From NCBI RefSeq assembly GCF_003342675.1, contig NZ_CP031148.1, forward strand, positions 1,984,001-2,048,000: a stretch of 64,000 bases of DNA. The letters run 5' to 3'. Under the pieces are notes generated by a model that worked only from the letters and a program-made list of their open reading frames with translations, had not been told where the DNA came from and ran no database searches. The position numbers were made by a program, and so were the translations under genes. This document shows, piece by piece, positions 59,254 through 64,000 of this stretch (positions within the stretch are counted from its first letter, which is position 1; every line of letters begins with the position of its first letter). This DNA is from Haloplanus rubicundus (GTDB lineage: Archaea > Halobacteriota > Halobacteria > Halobacteriales > Haloferacaceae).

Positions 59254-60765
59254 TTACGCGAACAGCGCCGTCGCGGCGCTCTGGGCCGTCTCGACGACGG
59301 GCCCGAACGCCGGCAGGAGGACGAGCGTCCCGACGGCGGCGACGAGCACCGCGACGTAGATGCCGAGCGGCGTCGCGCCGAGATCAAAGGTTCCGGACGG
59401 GTCCTCGATCCACATGGCTTTCACCACTCTGGAGTAGTAGAACAGCGACAGCGCGCTGTTGATGGCGCCGACGGCGGCGAGCCACCAGAAGCCACCCTGA
59501 ATCGCCCCGTAGAAGAGGGCGTACTTCGAGAGGAAGCCGCCGAAAGGCGGCAGCCCCGCCAGCGAGAACATGAAGACGGTCATCGCCAGACAGGCGACCG
59601 GCGCCTGCGTCGCGAGGCCGTTGTAGTCCTCGAAGGTGCGGCCGACCCCCCAGTGCTCGACCATGGCGATGAACAGGAACGCGCCCGTGTTCATGAAGCC
59701 GTAGACGAGCAGGTGGGCCATGCTCGCGCCCATCACGGAGCCGTTGGGGCCACCGCCCGAGAGCGCCGCGAGGCCGATCAGCGCGTAGCCCGCGTGCCCC
59801 ACCGAGGAGTACGCGAGCATCCGCTTGACGTTCTCCTGAGTCGCCGCCGCGAAGTTGCCGAGCGTCATCGTGACGACGGCGAGGACGGCAAAGAGGAGCG
59901 GCCAGTCGACGCCCATCGGCACGACGGCGTCGATGGGGAAGGCGACGGCGAAGACGCGGAAGGCGACGGCGAAGCCGGCCGCCTTCGACGCCGACGAGAG
60001 GAAGGCGCTGATCGGAGCGGGCGCGCCCTCGTACGCCTCCGGCGCCCAGAAGTGGAAGGGGACGGAGGCCGTCTTGAACGCGAAGCCGCCGGCGATCATC
60101 ACGATACCGATGCCCGCGACGCCGACGAGGTCACCCGCATCACCGATAGCCGCGGCCACCTCGGAGAGGAGGAGCGACCCGGTGACGGCGTAGATCAGGG
60201 AGATACCGAACGCGAAGACGGCCGAGGAGACGGCGCCGACGAGGAAGTACTTCAGCCCCGCCTCGACGCTCCCGCGGTTCTTCTTGAGGAAGGCGACGAG
60301 CGCGTAGGAGGGGAGCGAGGCGAGTTCGAGGCTGACGAACACCGTCACCAGCGACCCCGACGAGGCCATGAGGCTCATCCCCGTCGCGGCCAGCATCACC
60401 AGGGAGTAGAACTCCGCCTGGTAGGTCCGGTCGCGCAGGTAGTCGTAGCTCGCGAGCGACACCATGGCGGCGACGCTGGCGAAGATGACGGTGAAAAAGA
60501 GGCTCATCCCGTCGACGACGATGGAGCCACCGTAGAGTTCGATGGCACCGCCGCTTCCGGTCTGGCCGGTGCCCGCGAGCAGGAACCAGCCGGCGACGAC
60601 GAGGGCCGAGACGCTCCCGAGCGCCGAGATGCCGGCGAGCGCCGTCGGCCGGGTCGAGTCGGGGTCGATGCTGTCGACGAGGAACAGGACGAGCGCCGTC
60701 AGGGCGAGCAGCAGCGTCGGCGTGACGGCCGTCCAGGTCGGCAGTTGGGTCTGAATCGGGATCAC
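59254..60765 (-). CDS. nuoN: NADH-quinone oxidoreductase-like subunit N
   Basis: A 503-residue antiporter-like proton-pumping membrane subunit of complex I, with about 14 helices. Typical segments are ELASLPSYALVAFLKKNRGSVEAGLKYFLVGAVSSAVFAFG, FKTASVPFHFWAPEAYEGAPAPISAFLSSASK, and LAYSSVGHAGYALIG. In haloarchaea the complex lacks the NADH-binding module and accepts electrons from ferredoxin or F420-like donors; that part is family knowledge. The GTG start overlaps the nuoM stop (GTGA). Confidence 0.95.
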   Translation of the reverse strand: MIPIQTQLPTWTAVTPTLLLALTALVLFLVDSIDPDSTRPTALAGISALGSVSALVVAGWFLLAGTGQTGSGGAIELYGGSIVVDGMSLFFTVIFASVAAMVSLASYDYLRDRTYQAEFYSLVMLAATGMSLMASSGSLVTVFVSLELASLPSYALVAFLKKNRGSVEAGLKYFLVGAVSSAVFAFGISLIYAVTGSLLLSEVAAAIGDAGDLVGVAGIGIVMIAGGFAFKTASVPFHFWAPEAYEGAPAPISAFLSSASKAAGFAVAFRVFAVAFPIDAVVPMGVDWPLLFAVLAVVTMTLGNFAAATQENVKRMLAYSSVGHAGYALIGLAALSGGGPNGSVMGASMAHLLVYGFMNTGAFLFIAMVEHWGVGRTFEDYNGLATQAPVACLAMTVFMFSLAGLPPFGGFLSKYALFYGAIQGGFWWLAAVGAINSALSLFYYSRVVKAMWIEDPSGTFDLGATPLGIYVAVLVAAVGTLVLLPAFGPVVETAQSAATALFA

Positions 60766-62294
60766 GAGAGTTCACCTCCGAAGTCCAGCAGCGGATTCAC
60801 CGCGTCTTGGATCATCCCGAAGAAGAGGTCGGGGGCGACCCCGAGGACGATGATCGTCACGAGGAGGACGGCCAGCGGGACCGTCTCGTGGAGCGCGGCG
60901 GGACCGACTTCGTAGTCGGTCTCCAGGCGGAACGCCCCGAAGAGCGTCCGCTGCATCGCGAAGAGCAGGTAGCCGGCGACGATGACGATGCCGAACATCG
61001 CCGCGGCGGTGTAGAGGGGCATCCCGGCCGTGACCGTCGACGCGAAGGCGCCCTTGAAGATGAAGAACTCGCCGGCGAAGCCGGCCATCAGGGGGAGCCC
61101 CATGTAGCCGAAGGCGCCGGCGACCAGAATTCCCGTGGTGACCGGCATCCGGTCGGCCATGCCGGACATGTCGCCCACCATCCGCGTGTGGGTGGCGTTG
61201 TAGATGACGCCGACCGCCATGAACATCAGCCCCGAGATGAGGCCGTGGGCGATCATCTGGAAGGTAGCCCCGCCGACCCCGTAGGTCGTGTAGGCGACGA
61301 GGCCGAGGATGACGTAGCCCATCGAGGAGACGGAGGAGTAGGCGACGATGCGCTTGAGGTCCTGCTGGGCCAGCGCGAGCATCGCGCCGTAGATGACGCT
61401 GATCACGGCGATCAGCGCGATGGGAACGGCGAAGGCCGTCGCCGTCTCGGGCATCATGGTGAAGTTGAACCGGAGCAGGGCGTAGGTCCCCATCTTCAGG
61501 AGGACGCCCGCCAGCATCACCGACACCGGCGACGGCGCCTCGACGTGGGCGTCCGGCAGCCACGTGTGGAAGGGGACGATGGGCACCTTCACCGCGAAGC
61601 CGAGGAACATGGCGATAAACGCCACGGACTGCAGCGTCGCGGCGGGGATGCCGTACAGCGACCCGAGTTCCCCCGCCCGGAGCGCGGCCGCGATGGCCGG
61701 CATGTCGAGCGACGACACCGAGTCGCCCAGGCCGAAGACCAGGGCGATGAAGCCGATGAACATCGCGAGCGACGCGATGTTGGTGTAGACGAAGAACTTG
61801 ATCGCGGCGTACTTCCGGCGGGGACCGCCCCAGACGCCGATGAGGAAGTACATCGGCAGGAGGACGGCCTCCCAGAAGACGAACCAGACGAAGAAATCGA
61901 GCGCGGTGAAGACGCCGAGGAGGTTCGCTTCCATGAACAGCATCAGGCCGTAGAACTGCGACTGGCGCTCGTCGATGGGCGTCCACGCGCTCACGATGGC
62001 GAGCGTCGAGAGCAGCGTCGTCAGCACGACCAGCGGCAGGCCGATGCCGTCGACGCCGACGTGCCAGTTGAGCGTGTAGCCGCCGAGTTCCAGCCACGGC
62101 ACCATCGTCTCGAACGCGATGTCACCGCCCATCAGGGCGTTACCGGTCGCGTCGAACCGACTCCACATGTAGAGGCTCCCGACCACGGGGAGCAGACTCA
62201 GCGCCGCGGCGAGGCGGCCGGCCACCTCGTCGGGGGCCAGCATCACCACGAACGCGGCAATAAACGTAACGGCGATGAGCGCTTCGATGATCAT
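60762..62294 (-). CDS. nuoM: NADH-quinone oxidoreductase-like subunit M
   Basis: A 510-residue complex I antiporter-like subunit, about 14 helices. Recognised by FVFWEAVLLPMYFLIGVWGGPRRKYAAIKFFVYT, the VPFHTWLPDAHVEAPSPVSVMLAGVLLKMG segment, and IVAYSSVSSMGYVILG. It overlaps nuoL by four bases: ATG at 62294 against the TGA of nuoL. A GTG nine bases upstream is possible but less likely. Order L-M-N matches the conserved end of the nuo operon. Confidence 0.95.
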   Translation of the reverse strand: MIIEALIAVTFIAAFVVMLAPDEVAGRLAAALSLLPVVGSLYMWSRFDATGNALMGGDIAFETMVPWLELGGYTLNWHVGVDGIGLPLVVLTTLLSTLAIVSAWTPIDERQSQFYGLMLFMEANLLGVFTALDFFVWFVFWEAVLLPMYFLIGVWGGPRRKYAAIKFFVYTNIASLAMFIGFIALVFGLGDSVSSLDMPAIAAALRAGELGSLYGIPAATLQSVAFIAMFLGFAVKVPIVPFHTWLPDAHVEAPSPVSVMLAGVLLKMGTYALLRFNFTMMPETATAFAVPIALIAVISVIYGAMLALAQQDLKRIVAYSSVSSMGYVILGLVAYTTYGVGGATFQMIAHGLISGLMFMAVGVIYNATHTRMVGDMSGMADRMPVTTGILVAGAFGYMGLPLMAGFAGEFFIFKGAFASTVTAGMPLYTAAAMFGIVIVAGYLLFAMQRTLFGAFRLETDYEVGPAALHETVPLAVLLVTIIVLGVAPDLFFGMIQDAVNPLLDFGGELS

Positions 62295-64000
62295 GCGAAC
62301 CACCCTCCCATCACGCCGAAGACGACGAGCAACGCCACGAGCCCGAGGGTGAGGAGCGCGGCGTAGTTAGTCACGACGCCGGTCTGGATGCGTCGAATCC
62401 GACTTCCGGCGAACAGGCTCACCGACGAGACGCCGTTGACGACGCCGTCGACGACGCCCTGGTCGAACGTATCGGCCAGCCGAGCCACCGGCAGGACGAC
62501 CGACTGGGCGATCCAGACCTGGTACTCGTCCTGGTAGTAGTTGTTGTACCACAGCGTCTTGATCGCGCCGAGCTTCTCGGTGTGCTCGGTCGGGTCGTCG
62601 ACGTTGTAGAGGACGTGTGCCGTGAGGACGCCCGCGAGCGCGAGACCGAGCGAGACGGCCGCGCCGACGGCGACAGTCGTCGTCTCCCCGCCGATGTACG
62701 CCGACGAGTACGGGAGCACGTCGCCGTAGTGGTGGGCAGTCAGCGCCTCGAAGCCGCCGTCCAGCCACTGGTGCAGGAAGTCGATGCCCGAGATGCCGAG
62801 CAGTTTCTCGACGGGCACCATGTTGACGACGCCGACGACGGTGGCGAGTGCCCCCAGCACGACCAGCGGGGCCTTGACGTTCCATCGAACGCCGTGGGGG
62901 TTCCGAGCAGTCTCCGTCCGGGGTTCACCGTGGAAGGTCAGGAAGACCATCCGGAAGGTGTAGAAGCCGGTGAAGAAGACGGCGAGGAGGCCCATCGCGT
63001 AGCCCGCGAGCAGCAGGGGTGACCCCCCGAGTCCGTGGATGAGCGTCTCGTAGAGCACCTCGTCTTTCGACCAGAAGCCGGCGAAGGGGAAGATGCCCGC
63101 GAGCGCGAGCGAGCCCGCGAGGAACGTGTAGTACGTCACGGGCATCCGCTCTTTGAGGCCGCCCATGTTCCACATGTCCTCGTCGTGGTGCATGGCGATG
63201 ATGACCGAGCCTGCGCCGAGGAACAGGAGCGCCTTGAAGAAGGCGTGGGTCATCAGGTGGAAGGTGGCGGCGACGTAGCCGCCGGCCCCCAGCCCCAGCA
63301 TCATGTAGCCGTACTGCGAGATGGTGGAGTAGGCGAGCACCTGCTTGATCTCCCGTTTCACGACGCCCATCGTCGCGGCGACGAGGGCGGTGAAGCCGCC
63401 GACCAGCGCGATGATGCCGAGCGCCGTCGGCGAGAGCGCGTAGAAGCCGTACATCCGCGCGACCAGGTAGACGCCGGCCGCGACCATCGTCGCGGCGTGG
63501 ATGAGCGCGGAGACGGGCGTCGGACCCTCCATAGCGTCCGGAAGCCACGTGTGCAGCGGGAACTGCGCGGACTTCCCGATGACGCCGCCGAGGATCAGGA
63601 GGCCGACGATGGTGAACCACGTCTCGGGCGCGAAGCCGAAGGTCGTCACCTCGGCCGCACCGTTGAGCGCCTCCTCGGCGAGGACGGGGAACGACCCCTC
63701 GCCCGCGAACTTCGCGGTGCCGAAGGTGGCGAAGACGGCGACGACGCCGACGAGGAAGAAGTAGTCACCGAACCGAGTGACCAAGAAAGCCTTCTTCGCG
63801 GCGCTCGGCGGCCCCTCCTGGCGGAACCAGAAGCCGATCAGGAGGTACGAACAGAGGCCGACGAGCTCGAAGAACATGAAGGCCATCAGCAGGTTGTCGG
63901 CGACGACGAACCCGAGCATGGAGGCGGTAAAGAGGCCGAGTCCGGCGTAGTACCGCGGCAAACCAGTCTCGCCCTCGTCGTTCATGTACCCGAGGCTGAA
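62291..64000 (-). CDS. nuoL: NADH-quinone oxidoreductase-like subunit L, 5' end cut by window
   Basis: At least 569 residues of the NuoL subunit; the start lies beyond the right edge. Seen: FFELVGLCSYLLIGFWF, AKKAFLVTRFGDYFFLVGV, KSAQFPLHTWLPDAMEGPTPVSALIHAATMVAAGVYLVARM, and VLAYSTISQYGYMMLGLGAGG. The C-terminal extension (YYQDEYQVWIAQ) corresponds to the long lateral helix characteristic of NuoL. The remaining nuo genes are expected further right on the minus strand. Confidence 0.95.
   Translation of the reverse strand, partial: FSLGYMNDEGETGLPRYYAGLGLFTASMLGFVVADNLLMAFMFFELVGLCSYLLIGFWFRQEGPPSAAKKAFLVTRFGDYFFLVGVVAVFATFGTAKFAGEGSFPVLAEEALNGAAEVTTFGFAPETWFTIVGLLILGGVIGKSAQFPLHTWLPDAMEGPTPVSALIHAATMVAAGVYLVARMYGFYALSPTALGIIALVGGFTALVAATMGVVKREIKQVLAYSTISQYGYMMLGLGAGGYVAATFHLMTHAFFKALLFLGAGSVIIAMHHDEDMWNMGGLKERMPVTYYTFLAGSLALAGIFPFAGFWSKDEVLYETLIHGLGGSPLLLAGYAMGLLAVFFTGFYTFRMVFLTFHGEPRTETARNPHGVRWNVKAPLVVLGALATVVGVVNMVPVEKLLGISGIDFLHQWLDGGFEALTAHHYGDVLPYSSAYIGGETTTVAVGAAVSLGLALAGVLTAHVLYNVDDPTEHTEKLGAIKTLWYNNYYQDEYQVWIAQSVVLPVARLADTFDQGVVDGVVNGVSSVSLFAGSRIRRIQTGVVTNYAALLTLGLVALLVVFGVMGGWFA

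Noticed and set aside
59653..60915. Plus-strand frame opposite nuoN
   Set aside because: Asp/Arg/His-rich shadow of membrane helices; no recognisable protein.
1..64000. CRISPR array, rRNA or full insertion sequence
   Set aside because: No spaced direct repeat series, no rRNA-like segment and no transposase frame was seen.

Overview
The window is a stretch of haloarchaeal chromosome. The signs are high GC, strongly acidic predicted proteins, archaeal-only genes (NOP5 and fibrillarin, archaeal CoaD, a TFB-like cyclin protein, ADP-forming acyl-CoA synthetase), TATA boxes about 26 bases ahead of many start codons that imply leaderless mRNAs, and glutamate-cysteine ligase as in halophiles that use gamma-glutamylcysteine. 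Family Haloferacaceae or a relative is my guess; the sequence alone does not fix the genus. Both ends are cut: a PAS protein at the left edge and NuoL at the right edge.

Layout. 0-9 kb: cobyric acid synthase, a broken duplicate of nop5, a DUF433/DUF5615 toxin-antitoxin pair, intact nop5 plus fibrillarin (box C/D RNA 2'-O-methylation), tenA, a PadR regulator, gshA, a helix-turn-helix regulator, coaD and a single-repeat TFB-like protein. 9.4-15.6 kb: tRNA-Leu(UAG) with a tRNA-like repeat behind it, a TatD-like hydrolase, a large hybrid sensor kinase carrying two copies of a 39-base double palindrome in frame, a ferredoxin, a JAMM protease and a DUF502 protein. 15.6-28.2 kb: a catabolic region with two acyl-CoA synthetases, two iron-type alcohol dehydrogenases, a flavin reductase-like protein, two SDRs, a beta-keto acid cleavage enzyme and an argininosuccinate lyase homologue.

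28.2-34.2 kb: a histidine kinase, then a redox or heme-flavoured cluster: a 12-helix oxidase-like membrane protein, a radical SAM/SPASM enzyme directly behind a small protein ending in a CGCGG motif (a putative modified peptide), a stand-alone glutamyl-tRNA reductase dimerisation domain, an SRPBCC protein and DUF2249. This is the best candidate for a little-described system. 34.2-52.6 kb: mostly housekeeping: Trm112-like protein, proCBA, OsmC, cysS, thioredoxin reductase, ZIP transporter, ADP-forming acyl-CoA synthetase with a phosphotransacetylase-like partner, and an M24 peptidase. 52.8-56.3 kb: an operon of DUF1059, OsmC-like protein, a methyltransferase and two membrane proteins behind a regulator, with lower GC. 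56.3-64 kb: a CBS/ParB-like protein, an 82-base hairpin element, a DHH phosphoesterase and the nuoL-M-N end of the respiratory complex I operon.

No CRISPR array, rRNA or complete insertion sequence was seen. Functions are read from motifs and family memory; no database search was run.
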